Shown: piece by piece, positions 17,416 to 25,878 of the stretch
Layout of the letters: each line of letters opens with the position of its first letter
How positions within the stretch are numbered: position 1 is the first letter of the stretch
DNA from: Hyphomonas sp. Mor2
GTDB lineage: Bacteria; Pseudomonadota; Alphaproteobacteria; Caulobacterales; Hyphomonadaceae
DNA length: 64,000 bases
Assembly: GCF_001854405.1 (NCBI RefSeq)
Contig: NZ_CP017718.1
Span: 3,410,001 to 3,474,000, forward strand
Direction of reading: 5' to 3'
Program-made: the position numbers and the translations under genes
Notes under the pieces: generated by a model
Databases searched by the model: none
Seen by the model: only the letters and a program-made list of their open reading frames with translations
What the model was told of the DNA's origin: nothing

Positions 17416-18366
17416 ATGCAGAAACTTGTCAAAACCAAGGTAGGCGACATTGCCGTGAATGTATCCGGGTCCGGGCCCGTCATCCTTTGCGTGCATGGCT
17501 GGCCGGAGAATTCCTGGTCGTGGCGGCATCAAATGGAGCATTTCTCGAAGCAGGGCTACACGGTCGCGGCGATGGATGTCCGCGGATATGGCGACAGCGC
17601 CAAGCCGAAGGACATTTCTGCCTACACGCTCAAAGAGCTGGCTGGCGACGTGGCGGCGGTCATTGATGCGCTCAGCGATGAGCCGATCATCCTGTTCGGA
17701 CATGATTGGGGCGCGCCGATCACTTATACGACCGCGCTGGTCTATCCCGAAAAGGTCCGCGCGGTCGCCGGCATGAGCGTGCCTTATACGCCAGGAGGAG
17801 AGGTCGGCCTGCTCGACATTATGCGCGCCGTCTATGCCGGGCGCTTTTTCTACATGCTCTACTTTCAGGAGGAGGGCGTTGTCGAAAAGGAAGTGTCAGC
17901 GGATCCGATGGCGGCGCTGCGCAAGATCTATTACTGGATTTCAGGCGATGCGGACGCGTCCGGCTTAACCATGGAGAAGCCCGCAGACGCAGGGCTGCTG
18001 GACGGATTAACCGATCCGGATCCTTTACCATCCTGGCTGTCCAATGAAGACCTTCAAATCACCGTCGATGCGTTCGAAAAGGGCGGATACCATGGTGCGT
18101 TCCATCGCTATCGCGCGCTCGATCTCGATCATGAGCAGCTGGTCGAATATCGCGGCAAGACCTTGACGATGCCGACCTGTTTCATTGGCGGCGCGCGTGA
18201 TCCGGTTCGCCGCTTCGTTCCAGGCGTCGACGCGTTCGCGACCGCGGGAATGGCCTGCGACGACTTTCGCGGCGTAACGATAGTCGACGGCGCGGGGCAC
18301 TGGGTGCAGCAAGAGAAACCGGTGGAAACCAATGCCGCGCTGGACGCGTTTCTGAGCAGTCTTTGA
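17416..18366 (+). CDS. Alpha/beta hydrolase, epoxide-hydrolase type
   Basis: A 316-residue alpha/beta hydrolase. The oxyanion region VHGWPENSWSW, nucleophile elbow GHDWGA (D97) and catalytic H295 in GAGHWVQQEKP are those of soluble epoxide hydrolases and haloalkane dehalogenase-like enzymes. The probable acid is the Asp of GGARDP. An Asp rather than Ser nucleophile argues against a simple esterase. An in-frame ATG nine codons upstream exists, but the chosen one is preceded by GGGGGT and starts the conserved region directly. Substrate unknown. Confidence 0.82.
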   Translation: MQKLVKTKVGDIAVNVSGSGPVILCVHGWPENSWSWRHQMEHFSKQGYTVAAMDVRGYGDSAKPKDISAYTLKELAGDVAAVIDALSDEPIILFGHDWGAPITYTTALVYPEKVRAVAGMSVPYTPGGEVGLLDIMRAVYAGRFFYMLYFQEEGVVEKEVSADPMAALRKIYYWISGDADASGLTMEKPADAGLLDGLTDPDPLPSWLSNEDLQITVDAFEKGGYHGAFHRYRALDLDHEQLVEYRGKTLTMPTCFIGGARDPVRRFVPGVDAFATAGMACDDFRGVTIVDGAGHWVQQEKPVETNAALDAFLSSL

Positions 18367-18431
18367 GCGGTGCTCTCCAGGCCCGCCCCTTGTTTGCCGA
18401 TGGTCCGGCCTGCGTTTCTCACCTCGCATGA

Positions 18432-19085
18432 ATGAAGTTGACAGAAATTGCGGCTGCACGACACCTGGGGTGGCAATCGCGGACTTCGAGCGGGATTTGT
18501 AGAGTGCTGAATCTGTTATCTCATAGGTTTGTGATCTGGACCCTATTGGCCGGACCCGTCTTTGCACTGGCGTACCATCAGAAGTTCAATCATCCTTATC
18601 CAGGCAACTTCTTCTACTGGACCGGCGCCTTGAGCGGCATTTTCGCGATTTCCAGTCTGGCCATCACGCCGATCACACGCACATTCAAGACAATGCCGGG
18701 GCGAAACTGGCTCATTCGCCAGCGCCGTTATCTCGGTTTGGCGGCGTTTGGCTATGTCGCGGCGCACACGGCCTGGTGGGTCTACAAGGCGCCTCTCGAG
18801 CGCATCCTCACTAGTTTCTGGGATCCGGTCTTAGCCATCGCATGGATCAGTCTGATCCTCTATGCCGCGCTGGCGATCACGTCGAACGAATGGAGCGTTC
18901 GAAAAATGGGTCCCAACTGGAAGAAGCTCCAGACCTGGACCTATTTGGCCACGTTTCTCGGACTCCTGCACTGGTTCTGGGCGATGAGGTTCCCGATGGA
19001 TGACACCGTGCTGTATGGCGGGCTGTTCGTTTTGCTGATGGCGTATCGGCTGTTTCAGTGGCGAGTCACGACCCGGAATGTCTGA
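18432..19085 (+). CDS. msrQ: MsrQ-like heme-binding inner membrane protein (ferric reductase-like domain)
   Basis: MsrQ is the b-type heme membrane subunit passing electrons to periplasmic methionine sulfoxide reductase MsrP. The protein (up to 217 residues) has six hydrophobic segments and the family pattern RRYLGLAAFGYVAAHTAWWV, LAITSNEWSVRKMGPNWKKLQTWTYLATFLGLLHWFW, with histidines in the second and last blocks as likely heme ligands. The first 24 residues are unlike the family, so translation may begin at a GTG 72 bp downstream. No msrP gene is adjacent, so its partner is elsewhere or different. Confidence 0.75.
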   Translation: MKLTEIAAARHLGWQSRTSSGICRVLNLLSHRFVIWTLLAGPVFALAYHQKFNHPYPGNFFYWTGALSGIFAISSLAITPITRTFKTMPGRNWLIRQRRYLGLAAFGYVAAHTAWWVYKAPLERILTSFWDPVLAIAWISLILYAALAITSNEWSVRKMGPNWKKLQTWTYLATFLGLLHWFWAMRFPMDDTVLYGGLFVLLMAYRLFQWRVTTRNV

Positions 19086-19184
19086 ATTCTGATCAGGTCT
19101 CAGATTCGGTTTCCAGTCGTGAGCAGTCGGGGTATGAACTGGCAGGGATTTTGCTCTGTTTGAACGAGCTTTTTGGGGGACGAT

Positions 19185-19919
19185 TTGGCGGATCAACAAT
19201 CTTCAGTGTCACAAGGCCGGAAGACCTGGCAGATCCTGGCGCTGATCGGGATCGGCTCGCTGGCGCTGGGCGCCGCGTTTTTTGTCCTCGGTCCTGAACA
19301 AATTGTCGCTTACATCGAAGCGGCCTCCGATTGGGTTGAGGCGAATTTGATCCTGAGCTTGCTCCTATTCATCATCTGGGCCTTTGTCTCGCAACTGGTG
19401 ATCTCACCGACGGGAGCTTTGACACTGCTGATTGGGGGGTATCTTCTCGGCGGTTTGGCCGGGATCGCCTATTATGCCATGACATTTGTGTCCGGTCTGG
19501 TCGTCTATGATGGGGTTCGGCGAGGGGGTTCCAGTTGGACCTTGCCCGACCAGGTGCGCGGACTTTCGATCGAGAAACTGAAACGCGCCGCCCGCCAGGA
19601 AGGCCTTGGCCTGGTGGCGACCATGCGGGTCATTCCCTTTTTTCCGCCGCCGCTCGTGGCGATTGCATCGGGCAGCCTCGAGATCAGTCGCCGGGATTTC
19701 ATGATCGGAACGCTCACCACAGCCTGGATTGTGCCGCTGATCGTTTCCTTGTTCGGATCGACCATGGGCTCAATCCTGGACGCGGCCAACCCCGATGATC
19801 GCATATCCAATGGAATGACCATTGGCTTGCTATTGCTGACATTGGCGTTCTCGGTCTTTATCGCCCTGCGCCTTTTCCGACGCTTGCAGGCCGTACCGGA
19901 AGGAACGAGTGATGGTTGA
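19185..19919 (+). CDS. VTT-domain (TVP38/DedA-like) membrane protein
   Basis: A 244-residue membrane protein with a VTT-like core: FVSQLVISPTGALTLLIGGYLLGGLAGIAYYAMTFVSGLVVYDGVRR, then VATMRVIPFFPPPLVAIASGSLEISRRDF, which parallels the loop-helix motif of TVP38 proteins. It is more divergent than the other VTT protein in this window. The start is a TTG preceded by GGGGGA at good spacing; another TTG four codons earlier is weaker. Its last codons overlap the next gene by 8 bp, so the two are translationally coupled. Role in lipid or polymer handling is an inference from the neighbours. Confidence 0.75.
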   Translation: MADQQSSVSQGRKTWQILALIGIGSLALGAAFFVLGPEQIVAYIEAASDWVEANLILSLLLFIIWAFVSQLVISPTGALTLLIGGYLLGGLAGIAYYAMTFVSGLVVYDGVRRGGSSWTLPDQVRGLSIEKLKRAARQEGLGLVATMRVIPFFPPPLVAIASGSLEISRRDFMIGTLTTAWIVPLIVSLFGSTMGSILDAANPDDRISNGMTIGLLLLTLAFSVFIALRLFRRLQAVPEGTSDG

Positions 19920-22026
19920 TCAGCTTCGCACGCTCTATTCTGCAATTGAAAATGCGGCGCGCCGTTCGCCCGTGCAGACCTTCGGGGGCGTGATGGCGGT
20001 TTGCCTCCTGGTGACCGGGATCGGCGTCTACACGCTGCCAGGCATTGCCGAGCTGCAAATGCTGGCAGATCGCGCCAATCCGTACTTTGTTCCCGAACAT
20101 GCGGCCTATCTCTATCTGTGGGTGCCGCTGGTCACGATCGCAGCTTGTATCTCAGCTCTGGCACCGGGTCTGTTGATCAGTCTGGGCAGGAACAAGGGTG
20201 CAGACAGTTTCGGCGTATGGGTTCTGAAAGGGTTCGCCCTCTCGACTTTCATCGTATCGCTCATGGCCGCGATGTTACAGGGCGTCCTCGGTGGCCCGGT
20301 GACAGGTTTGACCTTCTTTTTCGGGCTGGCTTTTCTGACGGTCGCCTGTTTTGCGTACGTGTTTCGCCAAGATCGACGGGCGAGGCTGGACTGGACATTT
20401 CTGCAAGGTCGCGCGCCGGAAATTCTGCTCGCGCTCATGCTGCCGGTGCTCACGCTCCTGATCCTGTCGCCAAAATTCTACTGGGAAGACTTTAACGGCG
20501 ACGGCGCGCATTTGTACCTGGCAAGCTTGCAATACCTGCAGTCCGGCTCACCATTCTGGGCGAGCGGTACGGGCGATGAGCTGTCCAGCTTGCCGACGCT
20601 GAACGCCGTGCTGCAATTCTTCTACTCATCCTGGTTCATGCGTCTTTTTGGAGAAACGGCGTTTGCGCTGCGGATGGTCTATCTTCTCGGCGCAATGGTC
20701 GTCGCGATCACAGTGATGGAACTGGTGCGGTTTCGCGGTCAGCTTGCCGCGCCGTGGCGAGTCGCCGGGGCGGTTGGGGCCGCCTTGTTGCTGTTCGGCT
20801 ATACGCTGGCATTCAACACCTCCTATGACCCCTATTTTGCGGACATCGCGCTGCCATTGGCCCGAGAGCCCTTCATCATTGTCAACTTCATCGGGTTTGC
20901 GCTCTTCGGTTTGTTGAAGCGTCCGGTGTGGATGGCCGTCTTTGGGGTACTGTCTTACGCGTCTGGTCCAAATGGATTGATCTTGATGGGACTCTGGACC
21001 GGATCCCTCTTTTTGGTGTCGAGCCGATTCTGGCCGATCAATGTCGCAACGATCAAGTCGTGGCCAATCAAGGAATTTGTGCTTGCGCTCGGCATCATCG
21101 CGCTCGTCGCGGTCGGCTACTCGCTGCTCGAGGGTATGCTGACTGGCTTCGGCCTGGCAAGTTTCGGGTCCGAGTTTGGCAGCGCGGCTATTCTGGAACG
21201 GCTGCGTTATATCAGCATTGATAGCTGGCAGCGTTTTGCCTTCTGGATCCTGCCGTGCGGAATTCTCCCGGTTCTGGCGCTCCTGTTCTGGCGCTGGCAA
21301 GATCAGATATCGCGGGCGATGACGCTGACATGTCTGTTCTATTTTGGGTTCTTCTACCTGCAAGGCTTCCGGATCCTGCCGCACCATTTCGCGCCGATCA
21401 TGGTCTTGCCGCTGATCGTTCTCTGGCGCCTGAACCCAAGCATTGAACGCATGAAAACGACCATTCTGCCCGCGGGCGCCGTCATGGGCTGTGTCATTGC
21501 CGCGGTTCTGGTTACCCCGCAAACATTGCAGATTCACCGGACCGGAAGCCAGCTCGCGACCAAGATAGAGCTGCAGGATGTCCGCGCCCACCCCGTCGAT
21601 ATCGAAGCCTATACGGCGTTTGACGCCCTGTTCGGGCAGGCCTTTCCGCGCCGGTTTTCTGAATCCTCCTGGCGCGACGGCTATTTTGGCGCGCCCATTG
21701 CTTGGTACGTCCATGCTTTGCAGCCTCAGGCTGGCGACGCGACGACGAATTATGTCGTCCGTCGGCCCGGAGGCGTTGCAGGGAGTGATGAAACCTTGAT
21801 TGCCGAATGGGAGGGATGGACAGTGACAACTCTGAGCACAGAACAGTATATCGCTGACCGCGACCGCGCCGGCATACCAAGTTCCATCGCTGAAAACCTT
21901 TACGTTTCGCGCGATACGATATTTGGACGAGGAGAGCGGTGGGGGAACCGGCGTGTTTTCGATCTCGCCAAACGTCTCGGGCAATCCGATACAGACGCAG
22001 AAGACAACGCCAACGAGGGACAATAA
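19912..22026 (+). CDS. Large polytopic membrane protein, possible GT-C-type glycosyltransferase or polymer-assembly protein
   Basis: A 704-residue protein with roughly 14 hydrophobic segments and a soluble C-terminal tail of about 180 residues. I do not recognise a named family. Acidic motif FYWEDFNGDGAHLY in the first large external loop (around residues 190-205), next to aromatic and Pro-rich stretches, resembles the catalytic loop of GT-C polyprenyl-phosphate glycosyltransferases; this is only suggestive. The start is an ATG overlapping the VTT gene stop. An FkbM methyltransferase gene begins 2 bp after its stop, so the three genes form a tight unit likely to modify a surface glycan or lipid. 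Confidence 0.6.
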   Translation: MVDQLRTLYSAIENAARRSPVQTFGGVMAVCLLVTGIGVYTLPGIAELQMLADRANPYFVPEHAAYLYLWVPLVTIAACISALAPGLLISLGRNKGADSFGVWVLKGFALSTFIVSLMAAMLQGVLGGPVTGLTFFFGLAFLTVACFAYVFRQDRRARLDWTFLQGRAPEILLALMLPVLTLLILSPKFYWEDFNGDGAHLYLASLQYLQSGSPFWASGTGDELSSLPTLNAVLQFFYSSWFMRLFGETAFALRMVYLLGAMVVAITVMELVRFRGQLAAPWRVAGAVGAALLLFGYTLAFNTSYDPYFADIALPLAREPFIIVNFIGFALFGLLKRPVWMAVFGVLSYASGPNGLILMGLWTGSLFLVSSRFWPINVATIKSWPIKEFVLALGIIALVAVGYSLLEGMLTGFGLASFGSEFGSAAILERLRYISIDSWQRFAFWILPCGILPVLALLFWRWQDQISRAMTLTCLFYFGFFYLQGFRILPHHFAPIMVLPLIVLWRLNPSIERMKTTILPAGAVMGCVIAAVLVTPQTLQIHRTGSQLATKIELQDVRAHPVDIEAYTAFDALFGQAFPRRFSESSWRDGYFGAPIAWYVHALQPQAGDATTNYVVRRPGGVAGSDETLIAEWEGWTVTTLSTEQYIADRDRAGIPSSIAENLYVSRDTIFGRGERWGNRRVFDLAKRLGQSDTDAEDNANEGQ

Positions 22027-22028
22027 AC

Positions 22029-22838
22029 ATGGCAGCCTTGGCACGAAAAATACTGGATAGAGCACCGATCCTGCAGGGCCCTGCCTATGTGGCCTGGGTC
22101 GCCAGCATGAGCACGAAGAACGCGATGCTGCGATTTGCCTTCAAGAATTTCGGCCATGTGGCGAAGTCCAACTCGGACCGGGGGCAGGATCGCTGGGTCA
22201 TCGATGAGGTGTTCAAGGGCAAGAAGGATGGCTTCTTTGTCGAGCTGGGCGCCGCCGATGGATTCAATGATTCCAACACATTCGTCCTGGAAAAGCGGTT
22301 CGGATGGCAAGGCCTCTGTATTGAACCAAATCCGATTTTCTTTGAAAAACTGACCAGCCTGGCCAAGCGCGGATGCACCCTGGTTCAACTCGGCGTCGAC
22401 GCCGAAAACGGAACCGCCGAGTTTCTGATCGACGGGCAACGCAGCGGCCTGACCCACGAGGATACGTCAAACTCTGAATCGGCGCGCGGCGATGCGCTGG
22501 ACAAAGCCAAGCATGATGGTCGGATCGCCGAAATCGAGACTGTGACTCTGGCCGAGGTGTTTGACCGCTACAACGCGCCCAGCGTGATCGACTATTTCAG
22601 CTTCGATGTTGAAGGGGCCGAGACGCGGATCCTGCGAAACTTCCCATTCGACCGATACACGTTCCTGGCAATGACCATTGAGCGCCCGACCCCCGAACTG
22701 AACGAGCTTTTGTTCAAGAACGGCTATCACTTTGTGAAGAACTCACTCTACGACACGTTCTACGTGCATGAGAGCCTGCCGAATTTCGATGAGATCGAAA
22801 AGCAGCCCTTCGAACAGCTTCCGGTGAAGCAGTTCTAA
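22029..22838 (+). CDS. FkbM-family SAM-dependent methyltransferase
   Basis: A 269-residue FkbM-type methyltransferase. SAM-binding features are visible as DGFFVELGAADGFNDSNTFVLEKRFGWQGLCIEPNP, and the FkbM-specific IDYFSFDVEGAETRIL block is present. Such enzymes often O-methylate sugars or other surface or secreted products. The ATG lies 2 bp after the stop of the large membrane protein; the frame is open further upstream but overlaps that gene. Acceptor unknown; context suggests a cell-surface glycan. Confidence 0.85.
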   Translation: MAALARKILDRAPILQGPAYVAWVASMSTKNAMLRFAFKNFGHVAKSNSDRGQDRWVIDEVFKGKKDGFFVELGAADGFNDSNTFVLEKRFGWQGLCIEPNPIFFEKLTSLAKRGCTLVQLGVDAENGTAEFLIDGQRSGLTHEDTSNSESARGDALDKAKHDGRIAEIETVTLAEVFDRYNAPSVIDYFSFDVEGAETRILRNFPFDRYTFLAMTIERPTPELNELLFKNGYHFVKNSLYDTFYVHESLPNFDEIEKQPFEQLPVKQF

Positions 22839-22871
22839 AACCGTTCTTCAAACAGAGCGCGCGCGGTCTCG

Positions 22872-23864
22872 CTAGACCGTCACCACCACCTTGCCGAGCG
22901 CCTTGCGATCGATCAGGTATTGAATGGCCTCGCCACCCCGCTCCAGCGGGAAGGTCTCGGACACGTGCGGCTTGATTTTGCCGTCCTGATACATCGCGAA
23001 CATCTCGGCGAGATTGCGCTGGTTCGCTTCCGGATCTCGCGCCACGGCTGCGCCCCAGAAGACGCCGCGGACGTCGCATGATTTCAGCAGTGTCAGGTTA
23101 AGCGGCAGCTTCGGAATACCGGCCGGGAATCCGATGACCAGAAAGCGGCCTTCCCAGTTCATGGCGCGGACGGCCGGTTCAGCATAATCACCGCCGACGC
23201 CGTCATAGATGATGTCCACGCCGCCGCCGCTCACCTCTTTGATGGCGTTGGAGAATTCCTTTTGCTGGCCACGATCCAGGGGTCCGCGATCATAGACCAG
23301 ACCCTTGTCTGCCCCCTTGGAGAGGCAGAAATCGACTTTTTCCTGGGTCGAACAGGCCGCGATCACTTCCAAGCCCATCGCCTTGCCGAGTTCCACCGCC
23401 GCAATGCCGACGCCGCCAGCGGCACCGAGCACCAGGAGTTTTTCGCCGGGCTTGGGGTCTGCGCGATCCTTGAGGGCATAATAGGACGTGCCATAGGTCA
23501 TGACGAACGCGGCGGCCTCGTCGAAGGGGACACTGTCCGGGATTGGAATGCAGCGCCCGGCTTCCAGGGCAAGCTCCTCTCGCATGCCGCCCCAGCCGCA
23601 AGAACCGATGACGCGCTGACCGACTTGCAGGTGCGTGACACATTCGCCGACTGCCTTGACGACACCAGACACTTCGCCGCCCGGACTGAAGGGGCGCTCG
23701 GGCTTGAACTGGTACAGGTCCTGAATGATCAGCGTATCGGGAAAGTTCACGCCAATGGCTTTGACATCGATAATCACCTGCCCTTTCTCCGGCGTCGGGC
23801 TTTCAACCTCTTCCAGAACCAGTGAATCGGGGCCGCCAGGGGCTTTAGAGAGCAGAGCTTTCAT
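22872..23864 (-). CDS. NADPH:quinone oxidoreductase family protein (zinc-independent MDR)
   Basis: A 330-residue medium-chain dehydrogenase/reductase. It shows the N-terminal GroES-like fold (IGVNFPDTLIIQDLYQFKPERPFSPGGEVSGVV), nucleotide-binding VLGAAGGVGIAAVELGKAMG, and YDGVGGDYAEPAVRAM. Structural and catalytic zinc cysteines of alcohol dehydrogenases are absent, which fits the quinone oxidoreductase (QOR) branch. The chosen ATG is preceded by GAGGA eight bases upstream; the frame remains open 81 codons further without family similarity. Substrate not determinable. Confidence 0.85.
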   Translation of the reverse strand: MKALLSKAPGGPDSLVLEEVESPTPEKGQVIIDVKAIGVNFPDTLIIQDLYQFKPERPFSPGGEVSGVVKAVGECVTHLQVGQRVIGSCGWGGMREELALEAGRCIPIPDSVPFDEAAAFVMTYGTSYYALKDRADPKPGEKLLVLGAAGGVGIAAVELGKAMGLEVIAACSTQEKVDFCLSKGADKGLVYDRGPLDRGQQKEFSNAIKEVSGGGVDIIYDGVGGDYAEPAVRAMNWEGRFLVIGFPAGIPKLPLNLTLLKSCDVRGVFWGAAVARDPEANQRNLAEMFAMYQDGKIKPHVSETFPLERGGEAIQYLIDRKALGKVVVTV

Positions 23865-23952
23865 CGGGAGTTTCCTCATCGCATGCGTTGACGGAGCTTT
23901 GGTAGCCATGGCAACCGGCGCTGTGAAGATCTGACGTAGCGGAGATGTAGGT

Positions 23953-24282
23953 TTGGACAAGACACTCCTGTTCTGGATTCTGGTGGGCGGACTAGGGTTC
24001 GCCTTTGCGCTGGCGGTGCAGATGCGCGTGATCACAGCGCTGGTTTTGCGGCGGGCCTTGAAAGACTGGCGTGAGGAGTTTGCGGACCGGATGAAAGCCA
24101 ACGCCATCGTGGTGGCCGCGGCCAGCCAGGCGGCGCCGGAGAATGACGCGGTGGCGTATATGCAGGAGACTTATCCAAGCCCGCTCGCGCATTTGCGCAC
24201 GGCGCGGCGCTATAGTGTCATCCTGCCGGTATTGCTGATCGGTGTCCTGGCGCTCGGCCGACTGGTTTGGGGGGTGATCTGA
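23953..24282 (+). CDS. Small two-helix membrane protein of unknown function
   Basis: A 109-residue protein with a hydrophobic N-terminal helix (LLFWILVGGLGFAFALAV), an amphipathic central region with many Arg, Lys and Glu, and a second membrane helix near the C-terminus (YSVILPVLLIGVLALGRLVW). I do not recognise a family. The start is a TTG following GGAGATGTAGG. Its TGA shares one base with the ATG of the downstream RNA methyltransferase, so the genes are translationally coupled. Confidence 0.6.
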   Translation: MDKTLLFWILVGGLGFAFALAVQMRVITALVLRRALKDWREEFADRMKANAIVVAAASQAAPENDAVAYMQETYPSPLAHLRTARRYSVILPVLLIGVLALGRLVWGVI

Positions 24283-24761
24283 TGAAGGGCTATTTTGCGA
24301 TTGGCGCGGAAGGAATTTCCAAGCCCATGAACCTTGGTGCGCTGATGCGGACGGCGAATGCATTTGGGGCGAGCTTCGTGTTCTCGGTCCAGGCCGCAGA
24401 CCGAACCAAGATCGCCAACCTGTCGGACACCTCGCGCACGTTCAAGAACGTGCCGTATTATGCCTGGGAGTCGATGGACGAAATGGTGTTCCCGAAAGGG
24501 TGCCAACTGGTCGGGATCGAGCTCACCGACGATGCGATCGAATTGCCGGAGTTTAAACACCCCCGTATGGCCGCTTATGTGCTCGGTCCAGAGCGCGGAA
24601 ACCTCTCAGACGCGATGGTCGAGCGATGCGACCATATTGTGAAGATACCGACCAAGTTCTGCATCAATGTCAGCCTGGCCGGCGCGCTGGTCATGTATGA
24701 CCGCGTCCGCAGTTTGGGAGCCTGGCGGGATCGCCCGATCATGCCGGGTGGGCCGAAATAG
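24282..24761 (+). CDS. SPOUT (TrmH/SpoU-type) RNA 2'-O-methyltransferase
   Basis: A 159-residue single-domain SPOUT methyltransferase that probably 2'-O-methylates tRNA or rRNA. The three family motifs are visible: PMNLGALMRTANAFGA (motif 1), YVLGPERGNLSDAMVERCD (motif 2) and FCINVSLAGALVMYDRV (motif 3 with the knotted SAM site). The ATG overlaps the previous stop by one base and has GGGGGGT upstream. A strong terminator follows 7 bp after the stop. The exact RNA target cannot be read from sequence. Confidence 0.88.
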   Translation: MKGYFAIGAEGISKPMNLGALMRTANAFGASFVFSVQAADRTKIANLSDTSRTFKNVPYYAWESMDEMVFPKGCQLVGIELTDDAIELPEFKHPRMAAYVLGPERGNLSDAMVERCDHIVKIPTKFCINVSLAGALVMYDRVRSLGAWRDRPIMPGGPK

Positions 24762-24767
24762 ACAGAT

Positions 24768-24811
24768 AAAAACCCCGCAGCCGGAGGCGGCTACGGGGCT
24801 CGGGGTTTTGT
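24768..24811. terminator. Bidirectional rho-independent terminator
   Basis: AAAACCCCG and CGGGGTTTT form the outer stem (24769-24777 with 24801-24809), with a nested AGCCG/CGGCT hairpin inside. It ends the SPOUT gene on the plus strand and the 37-residue mini-gene on the minus strand; A and T runs on both sides allow function in both directions. Confidence 0.8.
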
Positions 24812-24863
24812 GTGAGAGTAGCGCACCTTGAGAGAGGGGAGGCGCGCTAGGGGGAGACCCGAT

Positions 24864-24977
24864 TTAACCTGCGAAAAGCGAGGCGCTGGGCGCAAAGGCG
24901 ACCAGGAAAAGCGTGGTGGCGGTAATACCTGTGAACAGAACTGTCAGGCTGCGGGAGAAGATATTGTTATTGGTCAT
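24864..24977 (-). CDS. 37-residue single-pass membrane miniprotein (unannotated small gene)
   Basis: A complete ATG-to-TAA reading frame of 37 codons. The product has a polar N-terminus (MTNNNIFSRSL) followed by a hydrophobic stretch TVLFTGITATTLFLVAF and a short tail ending SLFAG, like a membrane anchor or signal-like peptide. It lies alone between the bidirectional terminator and the LytTR gene, in a 300-bp gap that is otherwise empty, and its 3' end faces the terminator. The ribosome site (GATGAGACC, about 8 bases upstream) is modest. I recall similar short proteins in related bacteria but cannot name a family. Function unknown. Confidence 0.55.
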   Translation of the reverse strand: MTNNNIFSRSLTVLFTGITATTLFLVAFAPSASLFAG

Positions 24978-25119
24978 CTGTCGGGTCTCATCGTTCTGGC
25001 AATCTTGCCGTTATGTTTCGTTAACGACCAGATGGGGACGAACGTCCTTGATGAACACTATTGATACAGAATAGGGGCTATGCGTGTTTCGAATAAGGCA
25101 ATTTGATGGTTAACGCCCG
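24978..25119 (-). promoter_or_regulatory. Upstream region of the miniprotein gene with three GTTAAC motifs
   Basis: GTTAAC occurs at 25020-25025, 25109-25114 and 25119-25124; the latter two form the 16-bp palindrome GTTAACG-CC-CGTTAAC overlapping the LytTR stop codon. On the minus strand TTAACCAT at 25106-25113 matches the half-site of the cell-cycle regulator CtrA. A CtrA link is a hypothesis; no convincing -10/-35 pair was found. Confidence 0.35.
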
Positions 25120-25872
25120 TTAACGGATAAGACCCGCTTCCTTCGCCTTGGCGCGATAGGAGCGGGAGACTGGCACCTCGGTGCCCGAAGGCAAGACCAG
25201 CAGACTCCGGCCATCGACCCGCTTTTCGTCGCGAACGCCCCGTTTGGCGACCCACCAGGACCGATGCACTTGCAGGCCATCTGCCGCGGACAATTCGCGC
25301 ACCGCGTCCGCGAGGCGCATCAAAATCATCTCCTCGCCAAGGCTGGTATGGACGCGCAAATAGTGATCCTCCGAAGAAATCGCATGCAGTTCTGCGGTTC
25401 GGAATTTGACCGGCAGGCGCTCCATGAAGGTCGCCAATGGGTCGACATTTGACGGCTGCGATCCTGTTTTGGCCTGTTCCAGAATGTGGGCGACATACAT
25501 GCCTGTCGAAATGATCAAAGAGATAATCAGCACATAAACGAACTGAATGATCACGTGATTGACGCTGTAGGGGCCGCCATTGAAGATGAACAGCACTGCC
25601 GTGACCGGAAATGAGACCACAATCGCGACGATCGCGATTTTGAACGGTGCCGGCCAGTCCGGAAACTTTTCAGACCAGACATAGGGGGCCACCAGGTAAG
25701 AGGCGCCCGCGCCCACCGCCATGGTCGTCGTCCAGAACACGAGGCGGGGGAAGAATGGCAGGCCACCTGTATTGTAAACACCAAGCCAGGCGAAGATCAG
25801 CCCCAGAGCCAGAACGATCCCACAGAAATTCGCGATTTCAATCACGATACGCAAACTGCATAGCCCCTTCAT
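25120..25872 (-). CDS. Membrane-bound LytTR-family transcriptional regulator
   Basis: A 250-residue protein with four predicted membrane helices in residues 10-130 and a C-terminal LytTR DNA-binding domain (about 150-250). The latter shows LHAISSEDHYLRVHTSLGEEMILMRLADAVREL, then VHRSWWVAKRGV and LPSGTEVPVSRSYRAKAK, typical of LytTR. There is no receiver domain, so it is a one-component membrane sensor-regulator. It is divergent to the DUF2141/carotenoid oxygenase operon. Two TTCGCGAA palindromes lie directly upstream of its start, where a ribosome site would be; no clear Shine-Dalgarno is seen. Autoregulation and control of the divergent operon are plausible inferences. Confidence 0.85.
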   Translation of the reverse strand: MKGLCSLRIVIEIANFCGIVLALGLIFAWLGVYNTGGLPFFPRLVFWTTTMAVGAGASYLVAPYVWSEKFPDWPAPFKIAIVAIVVSFPVTAVLFIFNGGPYSVNHVIIQFVYVLIISLIISTGMYVAHILEQAKTGSQPSNVDPLATFMERLPVKFRTAELHAISSEDHYLRVHTSLGEEMILMRLADAVRELSAADGLQVHRSWWVAKRGVRDEKRVDGRSLLVLPSGTEVPVSRSYRAKAKEAGLIR

Positions 25873-25878
25873 TCACGT

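Noticed and set aside
20626-22065. A 479-codon minus-strand frame opposite the large membrane protein gene
   Set aside because: The plus-strand protein has a coherent membrane pattern and coupled start and stop; the antisense product is low-complexity and charged.
25109-25124. The GTTAACG/CGTTAAC palindrome as a terminator of the LytTR gene
   Set aside because: It is AT-rich in the stem core, overlaps the stop codon and has no T-run; a protein-binding site is more plausible.
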